Part shown: piece by piece, positions 34,683 to 42,742 of the stretch
How the letters are laid out: the number at the start of each line of letters is the position of its first letter
How positions within the stretch are numbered: the first letter of the stretch is position 1
Assembly: GCA_034667405.1 (NCBI GenBank)
Contig: JAXDJX010000006.1
Location: 27,075 to 91,074 of the forward strand
Direction of reading: 5' to 3'
Length of the DNA stretch: 64,000 bases
Source: JANXVR01 sp034667405
GTDB taxonomy: Bacteria; Actinomycetota; UBA4738; HRBIN12
The notes under the pieces: generated by a model
The model's input: the letters and a program-made list of their open reading frames with translations, nothing else
Database searches by the model: none
Told to the model about the DNA's origin: nothing
Position numbers and translations under genes: made by a program

Positions 34683-35708
34683 GTGGTTCGCCTGTTCGCA
34701 CGATGTGCCGCCGGCTGTATCGTCTTCCTCGTCGCCCTTACGGCGGCGCCCGCATGGGCCTCGCCCGGGTGGATCGTGTTCTGCGAGTACTCCCACTCCT
34801 TGAAGGACGATCCCATCGTCTATCCAGGTGTTGCCGGCCAGTCGCACCTGCACGATTTCTTCGGCAACGTGACGACGAACGCCTCCTCAACCGACGCATC
34901 CATGCTGGGCAAGACCACGACGTGCCAGACGGCGGCCGACACCGCCGGCTTCTGGGTCCCGGCATTGTTTCGAGACGGCAAGCGGATCCTCCCCGAGGGG
35001 GCGCCCCCCGATGGGACGCAGCGCGACTATCACGCACGGACACAGGTCTACTATCAGAACAACCTCACGGGGCTAGCTGCTTCAACGATCCAGCCCATGC
35101 CCGCCGGACTTCGCATGGTGGCCGGCACCTCCACCGCAACCGGTCCCAAAGAGAACGGGCTCCTGGGACGAGAGATCTATTGGGGATGCTCGGACAACAA
35201 GCCCGACGGCAAGTTCACCGCCCCTATCGACTGCGCCACCGGCATCGTCAGCCTCCACATCGGATTCCCCAATTGTTGGGACGGTCAGCACCTGGACAGT
35301 CCGGATCATCAGGGACACATGGCGTACCCGGCGTCGTCTCCGCAGGGCTACGTGTGCCCTGCGGATCATCCCGTCCCGATCCCCCGGGTCATCGTTCGCG
35401 TCGAGTATCCGATCGGTACCGATTCCTCGGGCATCTCCTTGTCGTCCGGGAAGACGTTCACGGTCCACGGGGACTTCTGGAACACCTGGGACCAGCCGGC
35501 GTTGGCACAGCTCACCAGCACGTGCCTGGACGCGAACCTTGACTGCGGCGTCGACCCCGACCCCTTCACGTCCCCGCACACCACGCTTGTTCGACGACTC
35601 GCGATATGGGGTCTCGTGGGTCTGATCATCGCCGGGGCCGCGTTCATCGCCGGGTTCCGCAGTTCGGCTCCCGAAGAACGGCAGGTGGGGTATGGCAATC
35701 ACCCGTAG
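34683..35708 (+). CDS. DUF1996-domain protein 2, secreted and membrane-anchored
   Basis: A 341-residue protein with a signal peptide (MVRLFARCAAGCIVFLVALT...AWA), a DUF1996 domain and a C-terminal hydrophobic helix (~315-333, LAIWGLVGLIIAGAAFIAGF), so it is probably displayed outside and tethered to the membrane. Conserved positions match the paralogue at 13182: GWIVFCEYSH, DDPIVYPGV, SHLHDFFGN, GFPNCWDGQHLD and GHMAYP. The family has no assigned function. The GTG start follows AGGAG with an 8-9 nt gap. Unlike the paralogue, it has the extra anchor. Confidence 0.85.
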   Translation: MVRLFARCAAGCIVFLVALTAAPAWASPGWIVFCEYSHSLKDDPIVYPGVAGQSHLHDFFGNVTTNASSTDASMLGKTTTCQTAADTAGFWVPALFRDGKRILPEGAPPDGTQRDYHARTQVYYQNNLTGLAASTIQPMPAGLRMVAGTSTATGPKENGLLGREIYWGCSDNKPDGKFTAPIDCATGIVSLHIGFPNCWDGQHLDSPDHQGHMAYPASSPQGYVCPADHPVPIPRVIVRVEYPIGTDSSGISLSSGKTFTVHGDFWNTWDQPALAQLTSTCLDANLDCGVDPDPFTSPHTTLVRRLAIWGLVGLIIAGAAFIAGFRSSAPEERQVGYGNHP

Positions 35709-35795
35709 GGCAGCCAGACCTGACCTTTTGGCTGTAGTCCGCTCCTTGATTCTGGAGGTAGGCTTCTGTCGCGTACGTGGGGCCCGGGGGGGCTA

Positions 35796-37199
35796 TTGAG
35801 TTATAGAGATCTCCGCATCGTGATCGGTGAGGGCCCATCCATACGCAACGGCTTCTTCCGCTTCGTTCTCGAAGGCGAAGGTTTCGAAGTCGCAGCAGAA
35901 ACTACATCTGTTGAGGATCTCTCCAGCGCTATCGCGGAACACCAACCAGATGTCATCGTGCTCGACGACATGCTGGGCGTCGCCGGACTCGAACTCGCCC
36001 AGCAGGAGGCGCCGCGCGCGAAGATCGTGGTCGTCTGGCCCGCTGCCGTTCAGCCGGTAGGTGCGGACGCACGCGTCGACCCCGACAGCGTCCTGCGCGA
36101 ACTCGGAACAACAGTCGAACGAGTCGCGGGGGTCGGACCGGGGGTCGGACTCGCCGGCACCTTCGTGCGCCCCGATTGGATCGGAAAGGTCCGCAAGGAT
36201 CCGGCGATGCTCAGGGAGATCCTGGCAACGGGAAAGACATCATCACGACCGAGCATCACCGAACTCCAACGGGCCAATCGAGAGTCGCAGCCGACCACCG
36301 ACACCCCTGCAGCCGTAGACCTTGCGAGCGCATCCTCGGATGCGACACCGGCCGGGTCACCGGGGACGTACGAGGTCGATCCGGAGCAGGGTACGCCCGC
36401 AGCCACCGAAGTCCCGGCGCTCACCCTGGTCGGACCGGTAGAAGCTGAGGCCGAGGACGCCGAGGTCCCCAGTGGCGTCCGTGCCCTCGACACGGGAGCT
36501 GCGGCCGTCGGCGCAACCGTCGAAGAGCGCGAATCCGAGCGCGAGTGGAACCGAAAGCTGGGAGGCATCGCGCTCGGCGCAGCGGCAGTGGCGGGAGCCG
36601 TCCTCCTTTCCTTCGCGATCGGGGGTACCACGGTGCATATCGCGGGCGAGGCGCCGGGCGGAGCCGGTGCGATCACCACCCCTGGCCCCATCGGGATCTC
36701 CCTCGACAAGCCGACACTGCACGTCGGGCACCACATCCCATCCACCCGTTCCTTGCATACCCCCCCAGCCGATGGCGGAGGGGTTCGTCCCACGAGCATT
36801 CCCGGTGGCACGGGCCGTCCCGGCCCGGGAACAGGACCAGGACCAGGAACAGGCGGGGGCGGCGGGGGAGACGGCGGTGGTGGCGGTGGCGGCGGTGGCG
36901 GCGGTCGGGGTGGCGGCGGCAGCGCCAGCACACCTGGCCATTCGGGGGACCACAACCCCCACGGAGGGCCCCCCGGTCAGACCGGGGACGGCCCCGGAAA
37001 TGGGAACGGGAACGGCCATGGAAACGGGGACGGGAACGGCCACGGCCATGGGAATGGGAACGGGAACGGGAACGGGAACGGGAACGGCAATAGCGGGGGC
37101 GGAGACAGTAGCCACAGCAACGGCCATGCGTATGGGCATGGGAACGGGAACGCGAATGGTCACCACAAGCACGTTCCTGCCCATCACCACAAGTCCTAG
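35796..37199 (+). CDS. Membrane protein with pseudo-receiver domain and Gly/Asn-rich tail
   Basis: A 467-residue protein starting at TTG 35796 after a G-rich stretch; no better start is available. Residues ~5-110 follow a CheY-like pattern (LRIVIGEG... PDVIVLDDML ... AKIVVVWPA) but lack the first acidic pair, the conserved Thr/Ser and the Lys, so phosphorylation is unlikely. A long acidic/Pro-Thr linker follows, then a helix (~252-275, LGGIALGAAAVAGAVLLSFAIGG) and a tail rich in Gly, Pro and then repeated GNGNGHG units. The tail probably lies outside the membrane. I know no family with this layout. It follows DUF1996 protein 2. Confidence 0.7.
   Translation: MSYRDLRIVIGEGPSIRNGFFRFVLEGEGFEVAAETTSVEDLSSAIAEHQPDVIVLDDMLGVAGLELAQQEAPRAKIVVVWPAAVQPVGADARVDPDSVLRELGTTVERVAGVGPGVGLAGTFVRPDWIGKVRKDPAMLREILATGKTSSRPSITELQRANRESQPTTDTPAAVDLASASSDATPAGSPGTYEVDPEQGTPAATEVPALTLVGPVEAEAEDAEVPSGVRALDTGAAAVGATVEERESEREWNRKLGGIALGAAAVAGAVLLSFAIGGTTVHIAGEAPGGAGAITTPGPIGISLDKPTLHVGHHIPSTRSLHTPPADGGGVRPTSIPGGTGRPGPGTGPGPGTGGGGGGDGGGGGGGGGGGRGGGGSASTPGHSGDHNPHGGPPGQTGDGPGNGNGNGHGNGDGNGHGHGNGNGNGNGNGNGNSGGGDSSHSNGHAYGHGNGNANGHHKHVPAHHHKS
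36855..37170 (+). repeat. Low-complexity coding repeat (GGX then GGGAAC hexamers)
   Basis: The 3' part of the pseudo-receiver gene is built of short repeats: GGCGGTGGT-type triplets (about 36870-36925), then GGGAAC/GGCCAC hexamers encoding Gly-Asn and Gly-His. Five perfect GGGAAC copies run from 37056 to 37085. Such tracts expand and shrink by slippage, so the tail length probably varies between strains and the assembled length may be unreliable. Confidence 0.85.
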
Positions 37200-37237
37200 C
37201 GCGGGCATCGTTCCCGCGGCTCCGGTACCCTGCCGAC

Positions 37238-38089
37238 ATGCCCATCCAGAACGCTGTCGGCCCATTGCGTCGCGTATACGTTCGCGAACCTCGCGTTGAC
37301 GATCTGGCTGCGTGGGAGACCTACAATTGGCGCTCCGCCCCCGACCGCGGCAAGATCGTCGATGAACACGCCGCCTTCCGCGCCGCACTCGCCGAGGCCG
37401 GTGCCGACGTCGTACTCGGACGAGCCGCAGTCGCCGGTAACCCCGACGCGATCTATGCCTACGATCCGACCCTGATGACCGACGAGGGAGCCATCCTTCT
37501 TCGGCCGGGGAAGGAGGGTCGTCGCGACGAACCCTCCGCAGCCGCGAAGGATCTCATCGATGCGGGCGTGGCCATCGTCGGAGAGCTCGAAGCCCCCGCC
37601 ACGGCCGAGGGCGGCGACATGTTCTGGCTGGACGGCACCACCCTGCTCATCGGCCGCAGCTATCGCACCAACGACGCGGGGGTCGACCAGCTACGCGCGT
37701 TCCTGGAACCGTCGGGCGTGACGGTTCATGTATTCGACCTCCAGCATCTCCATGGGCCGGCCGAGTGTCTGCACCTGATGTCGTTCATCTCGCCGCTGGA
37801 TCGGGATCTCGCGCTCGTGTTCCTCCCGATGATGCCGGTGAGACTCGTCCAACTCCTTGCGGATCGTGGAGTGTCGTTGGTCGAGGTGCCGCAGGAGGAG
37901 TTCGACACGCTGGGTCCGAACGTGCTGGCGCTTGGACCCAGGGTCGCGCTTGCGATCGCCGGCAACGACGAGACCCGTCGGCGCATGGAGTCGGCGGGAG
38001 TGGACGTACGCGTCTTCTCCGGTGAGGACCTCTGCAGGAAGGGTGACGGCGGTCCGACATGCCTTACCCGGCCACTGGACCGCGGCTGA
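37238..38089 (+). CDS. Amidinotransferase-fold hydrolase (dimethylarginine dimethylaminohydrolase-like)
   Basis: A 283-residue guanidine-group-modifying enzyme. The catalytic triad region is visible: E/D in TAEGGDMFWLDG, H179 in ECLHLMS, and the nucleophile C275 in GGPTCLTRPL near the C-terminus. DDAH and arginine deiminase relatives hydrolyse methylarginines or arginine to citrulline. Length fits DDAH (~280) rather than arginine deiminase (~400). A short GC hairpin (37201-37217) lies between the previous stop and this start. The true substrate is not certain. Confidence 0.85.
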   Translation: MPIQNAVGPLRRVYVREPRVDDLAAWETYNWRSAPDRGKIVDEHAAFRAALAEAGADVVLGRAAVAGNPDAIYAYDPTLMTDEGAILLRPGKEGRRDEPSAAAKDLIDAGVAIVGELEAPATAEGGDMFWLDGTTLLIGRSYRTNDAGVDQLRAFLEPSGVTVHVFDLQHLHGPAECLHLMSFISPLDRDLALVFLPMMPVRLVQLLADRGVSLVEVPQEEFDTLGPNVLALGPRVALAIAGNDETRRRMESAGVDVRVFSGEDLCRKGDGGPTCLTRPLDRG

Positions 38090-38113
38090 GTTCGGCCCGG
38101 GTACGCTGACGCG

Positions 38114-38587
38114 ATGCAGACACTCTGGTTCTGGCTGCATATCGCAGGCACCGTGGGATTCCTTGCGGTGCATGGCGCACAAGCCGTGGCGATGTTTCGG
38201 ATCCGGGCGGCAGGCGAGGACCGCGCGACCATCGAAGCACTGACGGAGCGCTCGAAAGCCAGGACCGGACGCAGTTACCTGGCGCTCGGTGTCATCGTCG
38301 TCTCGGGCACCGCCGCCGGGATCCACAGATCGGAGTTCGGGGCCATCTGGATCTGGGCGGCCATCATCGTGCTGCTCATCACCGTCGGACTCATGTCGGT
38401 GACAGCCACGCCATGGATGAAGAGCCTTCGATATGGGTGTACGCGGTGGGCGGATGGGAGCTACGCGATGGACGACGCGATGCTCGCTCGCATGCTCGCC
38501 GGCCCCGTTCCGTTCGTCGTCGCAGGGATCGGCACGGCCGGACTGCTGATCATCCTTCTCCTCATGTTCCTCAAGCCGGGAGGCTGA
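38114..38587 (+). CDS. Hypothetical membrane protein, four helices
   Basis: A 157-residue protein with four hydrophobic helices: FWLHIAGTVGFLAVHGAQAV, YLALGVIVVSGTAAGI, IWAAIIVLLITVGLMSV, and PFVVAGIGTAGLLIILLLMFL. It resembles DUF2269-type membrane proteins in size and in the early histidine, but I cannot assign a function. It lies 24 nt after the DDAH-like gene and directly before serC, so it may be cotranscribed with both. Confidence 0.7.
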   Translation: MQTLWFWLHIAGTVGFLAVHGAQAVAMFRIRAAGEDRATIEALTERSKARTGRSYLALGVIVVSGTAAGIHRSEFGAIWIWAAIIVLLITVGLMSVTATPWMKSLRYGCTRWADGSYAMDDAMLARMLAGPVPFVVAGIGTAGLLIILLLMFLKPGG

Positions 38588-38588
38588 C

Positions 38589-39686
38589 GTGCGGGTCTAC
38601 AACTTCTCACCGGGGCCCGCAGTGCTCCCGCGCTCTGTCCTGGAGGCGGCGCAACGCAACATCCTGAACATCGATGGCGCAGGTGGCGGTGCGCTCGAGA
38701 TCTCTCACCGCTCACTGTGGTTCACGGACGTCATCGCTGAGGCCGAGTCGAACCTGCGCGACCTCTTGCACATCCCCCCGAACTATCGGGTGGTCTTCTG
38801 CCAGGGCGGTGCGACCCTCCAGTTCTCGATGTTGGCTATGAACTTCCTTCGTGGGACGGGCAAGACTGCGGACTACATCCTCACCGGTTCATGGGGCGAG
38901 AAGGCTGCCACGGAGGCTGAGAAGGAAGGTACCGTTCGAGCGGCTTGGAGCGGGAGGGCAGACGGTTTTCGGCGCGTCCCCAGCGATCAGGAACTCAGCA
39001 GCGCCGTGTCACCTGAGGCGGCATTCGTCCACATCACGGCGAACGAGACCATCCAAGGGGTCGAGTTCCCGACGACGCCTTCGCTCCCGCAGGGTGTCGA
39101 CCTCTTCTGCGACATGTCGTCGGACTTCCTGTCGCGGTCTGTCGACGTAGCGCGCTACGGACTCATCTACGCGGGCGCTCAGAAGAACGCCGGACCAGCC
39201 GGCGTCACGGTCGCGATCATCCGAGAAGACCTCTTGCAGCGCATCCCCGACGAGCTGCCCGTGATGCTCGACTATCGCACCTTTGTCGAACACGGCTCGC
39301 GCTACAACACGCCGCCGGTGTTCTCCATCCTGGTGCTCATGCTGGTCACCCGCTGGCTCCGGGAGGACGTGGGCGGACTCGACCAGCAGCTTGCCCAGAA
39401 CCGCCGCAAAGCAGCGGCGCTCTACGAGGCGATCGATGCCAGCCAAGGCTTCTACGCCGGCCACGCCGATCCTGCGTCCCGCTCCCTCATGAACGTGACC
39501 TGGACCCTTCCCACGCCCGAGCTCGAGCAGCGCTTCGTCGCCGAAGCCGCCGCTGCAGGCATGATCGAACTCAAGGGGCACCGCAGCGTCGGCGGTGTTC
39601 GGGCGAGCATCTACAACGCCATGCCGGCGGAAGGCCCTGAGACGTTGGCCAGGTTCATGGCGGCCTTCAGAACCGCCTCCGTCTAG
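38589..39686 (+). CDS. serC: Phosphoserine aminotransferase
   Basis: A 365-residue class V PLP enzyme that converts 3-phosphohydroxypyruvate and glutamate to phosphoserine. The motifs are classic: YNFSPGPAVLP at the N-terminus, EISHRS, CQGGATLQFSM, FCDMSSDFLSR, PLP lysine K199 in YAGAQKNAGPAG, and TPPVFSI. GTG start, one base after the previous stop. It is convergent with the class III aminotransferase (7 nt between stops). Confidence 0.96.
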   Translation: MRVYNFSPGPAVLPRSVLEAAQRNILNIDGAGGGALEISHRSLWFTDVIAEAESNLRDLLHIPPNYRVVFCQGGATLQFSMLAMNFLRGTGKTADYILTGSWGEKAATEAEKEGTVRAAWSGRADGFRRVPSDQELSSAVSPEAAFVHITANETIQGVEFPTTPSLPQGVDLFCDMSSDFLSRSVDVARYGLIYAGAQKNAGPAGVTVAIIREDLLQRIPDELPVMLDYRTFVEHGSRYNTPPVFSILVLMLVTRWLREDVGGLDQQLAQNRRKAAALYEAIDASQGFYAGHADPASRSLMNVTWTLPTPELEQRFVAEAAAAGMIELKGHRSVGGVRASIYNAMPAEGPETLARFMAAFRTASV

Positions 39687-39693
39687 CTGCCGA

Positions 39694-41052
39694 TCAGCTC
39701 CCGATCAGCTCGTCAACGGCCTGACCGAACACCTCGGAGTGGCGGTCGACATCGTCCGCAGTGGTCGCCGGCGACATGAGCGCCATGTTGTGGAACGGGG
39801 TGATCAGCAGTCCGCGGTTAAGCATGTAGAGGTGGATCAACGAATCGAGTTCTTCGTCCTGTCCGGCCGCGGCCTGGGCGCCGTTCGTCGCAACGTCGGG
39901 CCGGAAGAGGTACTCGACGCGGCAGCCGAGCCTGGTCACGTGCCACGGCAGCTCCCTGCTCTCGATCACGCCTTGCACCCCGGTCTCGAACCGCTCCCCG
40001 AGACCGATCATGTGCTCGAACGCTTGGTCGGTCAGCACCTCACCGAGCGTGGCCCGCATCGCGGCCAATGAGAGCGCGTTGCCCGCGAGGGTTCCCCCGA
40101 CGCCGCCAACATCCGAGTGACGCCAATCCGTATGCTCGCTGATGCGGTCCGCCACTTCCTGCGTCATCCCGAAGGCCGCGCTGGGGATCCCCGCGCCGAG
40201 CGTCTTCCCGATGGTCACCACGTCGGGTTGCAGGCCGTAGGCCTTGGTCATCCCGCCCGGGCCCGCACTGATGGTGTGGGTTTCGTCGATGATGAGCAGG
40301 GCGCCGTACTTCGTGCAAAGTTCCCTGACCCCTTCGTGGTATCCCGGCTCGGGCAGCACGATTCCGATGTTCGTGAGGGCCGGTTCGAACAGACAGGCGG
40401 CCACGTCACCGTGCGCGAGCTCGCGCTCCAGACCCTCCAGGTCGTTGATCTCCGCGACCCGGGTTGTCTCCTCGATCGGTACGGCCTGTCCGATGGCACC
40501 CACCCGAAGCGTGATGTTCCCTGCGTCATCGAGATTGCCGTAGGACTCATCCACGGAACCGTGGTAGTTCTGGTTGTGGAACAGAACCTTGTTCCTACCG
40601 GTGATCTCACGGAGCCAGCGGATGACGAACCGGTTCGCGTCCGTGGCCGTCAGGCAGAATTGCCACAGGTGCATACCGAATCGGCGTTGCATCTCGGCGC
40701 CTACCCAGATCGCGTCCTCCGTGGGAAGCATGAGCGTGATGCCTTTGGCCGCGCGGTCGGCGATCGCCTCGACGGCAACCTTGGGACCATGACCCGCCAT
40801 CCCTCCCGTGTCGCCCAGGCAGAGATCGACGTACTCGTTCCCGTCGACGTCCCAGAAATGTGCTCCCTCGGCCCGGTCCACGAACACCGGGTAGTCCCCG
40901 GGCCAGCGAACCATCCAGTTCATTGGGACGCCGTACAACATCGATGCCTTCGCCTGCTCGGACAATTCTCCCGATCTCGGGTTGCGGTCGCGGAATGTCT
41001 CCCGTTCGCGTTCCATGAGGTTCTTGATCCGTGACCTGTCGATCTGTTGCAC
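39694..41052 (-). CDS. Class III PLP aminotransferase (glutamate-1-semialdehyde aminomutase-like)
   Basis: A 452-residue fold type I PLP enzyme with LLIIDETHT and the PLP lysine K283 in VVTIGKTLGAGIPSAAFG. Its N-terminal part (EGAHFWDVDGNEYVDLCLGDTGGMAGHG) and its lack of usual omega-transaminase specificity residues resemble GSA-aminomutase-like transaminases of unknown substrate. No heme-synthesis gene is near. The stop end carries a short tandem CCGATCAGCTC repeat. The enzyme family is secure, the substrate is not. Confidence 0.85.
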   Translation of the reverse strand: MQQIDRSRIKNLMERERETFRDRNPRSGELSEQAKASMLYGVPMNWMVRWPGDYPVFVDRAEGAHFWDVDGNEYVDLCLGDTGGMAGHGPKVAVEAIADRAAKGITLMLPTEDAIWVGAEMQRRFGMHLWQFCLTATDANRFVIRWLREITGRNKVLFHNQNYHGSVDESYGNLDDAGNITLRVGAIGQAVPIEETTRVAEINDLEGLERELAHGDVAACLFEPALTNIGIVLPEPGYHEGVRELCTKYGALLIIDETHTISAGPGGMTKAYGLQPDVVTIGKTLGAGIPSAAFGMTQEVADRISEHTDWRHSDVGGVGGTLAGNALSLAAMRATLGEVLTDQAFEHMIGLGERFETGVQGVIESRELPWHVTRLGCRVEYLFRPDVATNGAQAAAGQDEELDSLIHLYMLNRGLLITPFHNMALMSPATTADDVDRHSEVFGQAVDELIGS

Positions 41053-41190
41053 CGTGGCGCCTCCTTGGGCTTAACTGGGCCGAAACGCGGCGAGTCTACT
41101 ACCCTTCCCCCAACCGCTAGTGCCTCCCCTGCTTGTGTTTGTAGGCCTGCGCAAGGTAAACCTATGCGTCGCATACACCGAAGGGACGGC

Positions 41191-41694
41191 ATGCAGAACC
41201 GGGTCCGCGTCGCGATAGGGATGAGTGCGCTGGCCGTTGCCATGGCCGGCTGCGGAGGCGGACCCTCCGTCGCGACCGGCTCGGACCCGGTCGCGAGCGC
41301 ATCTACGCTATCCCAGCTGCCCCCGAACATCGGGGCATCCGGATGCAACCCCGCGTCCAAGACTACGGACGTCAACGGCAACACAGAAGTCAGCGGTCAG
41401 AACGGTAAGGACACGACCTTCTGGGCGCTCTTCCCGGGTGGCAAACCTTTCCCCTCGGGTCAGGATCTCCGGGTCCGCTTCGCGGTGAACGGCGAACACG
41501 CGGTGCGGATCCTCCTTGGCGGCCCCGATGGGCAGGAGATCCGCCTGGATCAGGTTTATCCCGACTTCGGCGCAGACTGGGGGCGGCCCGGGGACATCTG
41601 GGCGGCGATCGTGAACTTCCCCAGCGCCGGGTGCTGGCGGATCAGCGTGGATCGGATCGACAAGCACGCGGACTTCTGGGTGCAGGTCGGGTAG
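41191..41694 (+). CDS. Small predicted lipoprotein
   Basis: A 167-residue exported protein. ATG 41191 is chosen because AAGGGA precedes it; an ATG at 41164 would add 9 residues. The N-terminus (MQNRVRVAIGMSALAVAMAGC) ends in a lipobox with the lipidated cysteine, followed by GGGPSV. The rest contains two conserved-looking cysteines (GASGCNP and SAGCW) and a beta-rich pattern. I recognise no family. It is convergent with the metallophosphatase gene, 9 nt between the stops. Confidence 0.7.
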   Translation: MQNRVRVAIGMSALAVAMAGCGGGPSVATGSDPVASASTLSQLPPNIGASGCNPASKTTDVNGNTEVSGQNGKDTTFWALFPGGKPFPSGQDLRVRFAVNGEHAVRILLGGPDGQEIRLDQVYPDFGADWGRPGDIWAAIVNFPSAGCWRISVDRIDKHADFWVQVG

Positions 41695-41703
41695 TCGCGG
41701 GCC

Positions 41704-42699
41704 CTACGGCTTGCCGTGACAGGAGGCAGTGCCGGCGTCATGGAACGACAACCCGGCGACCGGCAGGAAACTCCAGCCGTAGCTATTCGGGTGCAGGGTC
41801 ATCTTCAAGATCCCGAAGGTCTTCGCGTTCCGGACCACGCTGTGCGCCTTCACCTTGTCGATCCAGTAGTGCTGCGCACCACCCGTACCCACGACGAACT
41901 CCCGCAAACCGAACATCGGAGCCTTGTTGCCCGAGGGGTTCTGCGGAGCGAAGCGCTCGTAGATGTGGTCGTGACCGTTCAGGATCACGTCCGCCCCATA
42001 GTGGAACAGGAGGTTCCAGAACGGCCCCACGGACAGATAGTTGCCGTGCGGGCCGGAGGAGAATCGTGGCGCGTGCCAATAGGCGAGGGTGCACGCGCTC
42101 GAATTGGCGATGAGATCGTTCTTAAGCCACTCGTACTGGGCGGACCCGGGCCCACACCTGACGTAGGAACAGTTCGAGTTCAGCGAGATCAGGTGCCAGG
42201 TTCCGAGTTGGTAGCTGTAGAACCCGCGATCGGAAGCGCCGGGTGGGGCCGCGTGCACGCCGAAGTAGTCGAAGTAGCCATTCGCGCTCGAGCTTGATTC
42301 GTAGTCATGGTTCCCGGGGACGGGATGACTGGCGGGCAGGTAGCCGCCCCAGCTGAGGGCGTAGGAGGCGTTGTATTGCCCGAGCTTGCCGGTGTTGTAT
42401 TGGGCATCGCCCAGCGGCAGCACGGCGTTGGGTCCCAGGTGCGCGATGAGGTTCCCCGTCTTGGAGGCGAGGCACCAGCCGTTCGACCCCATGCCCTTGT
42501 TGAAGTACGGGTTGGACGGATCGCAGGCGATGTCACCGGCGGCGGCGATCACGGGGTCGGTCACACGGCTTGAAGCTTGCGTCGCGAGGTTCGGTCGCGC
42601 CGTCGCGATCGCCGGTGCCAGCAGGGAAGGGACCCCGAGGAGGGCCAGGAAGATGGCCGGCGTCAACCTATGTCTGGGACGCGACGCAGAACGATTCAC
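41704..42699 (-). CDS. Secreted purple-acid-phosphatase-like metallophosphoesterase
   Basis: A 331-residue exported phosphatase. Metal motifs run in family order: AAGDIACD, LPLGDAQYN (GDxx), PGNHDYES (GNHD), ISLNSNCSY, LAYWHAPRF (H) and LNGHDHIYERF (GHxH). These are typical of secreted calcineurin-like or purple-acid-type phosphatases. GTG 42699 is preferred (AGGG 8 nt upstream) and starts a signal peptide; GTG 42723 is an alternative. The neighbouring lipoprotein and phosphodiester glycosidase suggest a small set for extracellular phosphate or glycan processing. Confidence 0.9.
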   Translation of the reverse strand: MNRSASRPRHRLTPAIFLALLGVPSLLAPAIATARPNLATQASSRVTDPVIAAAGDIACDPSNPYFNKGMGSNGWCLASKTGNLIAHLGPNAVLPLGDAQYNTGKLGQYNASYALSWGGYLPASHPVPGNHDYESSSSANGYFDYFGVHAAPPGASDRGFYSYQLGTWHLISLNSNCSYVRCGPGSAQYEWLKNDLIANSSACTLAYWHAPRFSSGPHGNYLSVGPFWNLLFHYGADVILNGHDHIYERFAPQNPSGNKAPMFGLREFVVGTGGAQHYWIDKVKAHSVVRNAKTFGILKMTLHPNSYGWSFLPVAGLSFHDAGTASCHGKP

Positions 42700-42742
42700 G
42701 CCGGATACCCTACCGCGCGCCACCGCTCAGACATGTTTCTCT

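Noticed and set aside
36855..37170. Short repeats resembling a CRISPR or satellite array
   Set aside because: The units are 3-6 nt and in frame with a Gly/Asn-rich protein tail; there are no spacers.
39686..39730. Tandem CCGATCAGCTC copies as an attachment site
   Set aside because: Only two short copies at the end of a gene, without an integrase or tRNA nearby.
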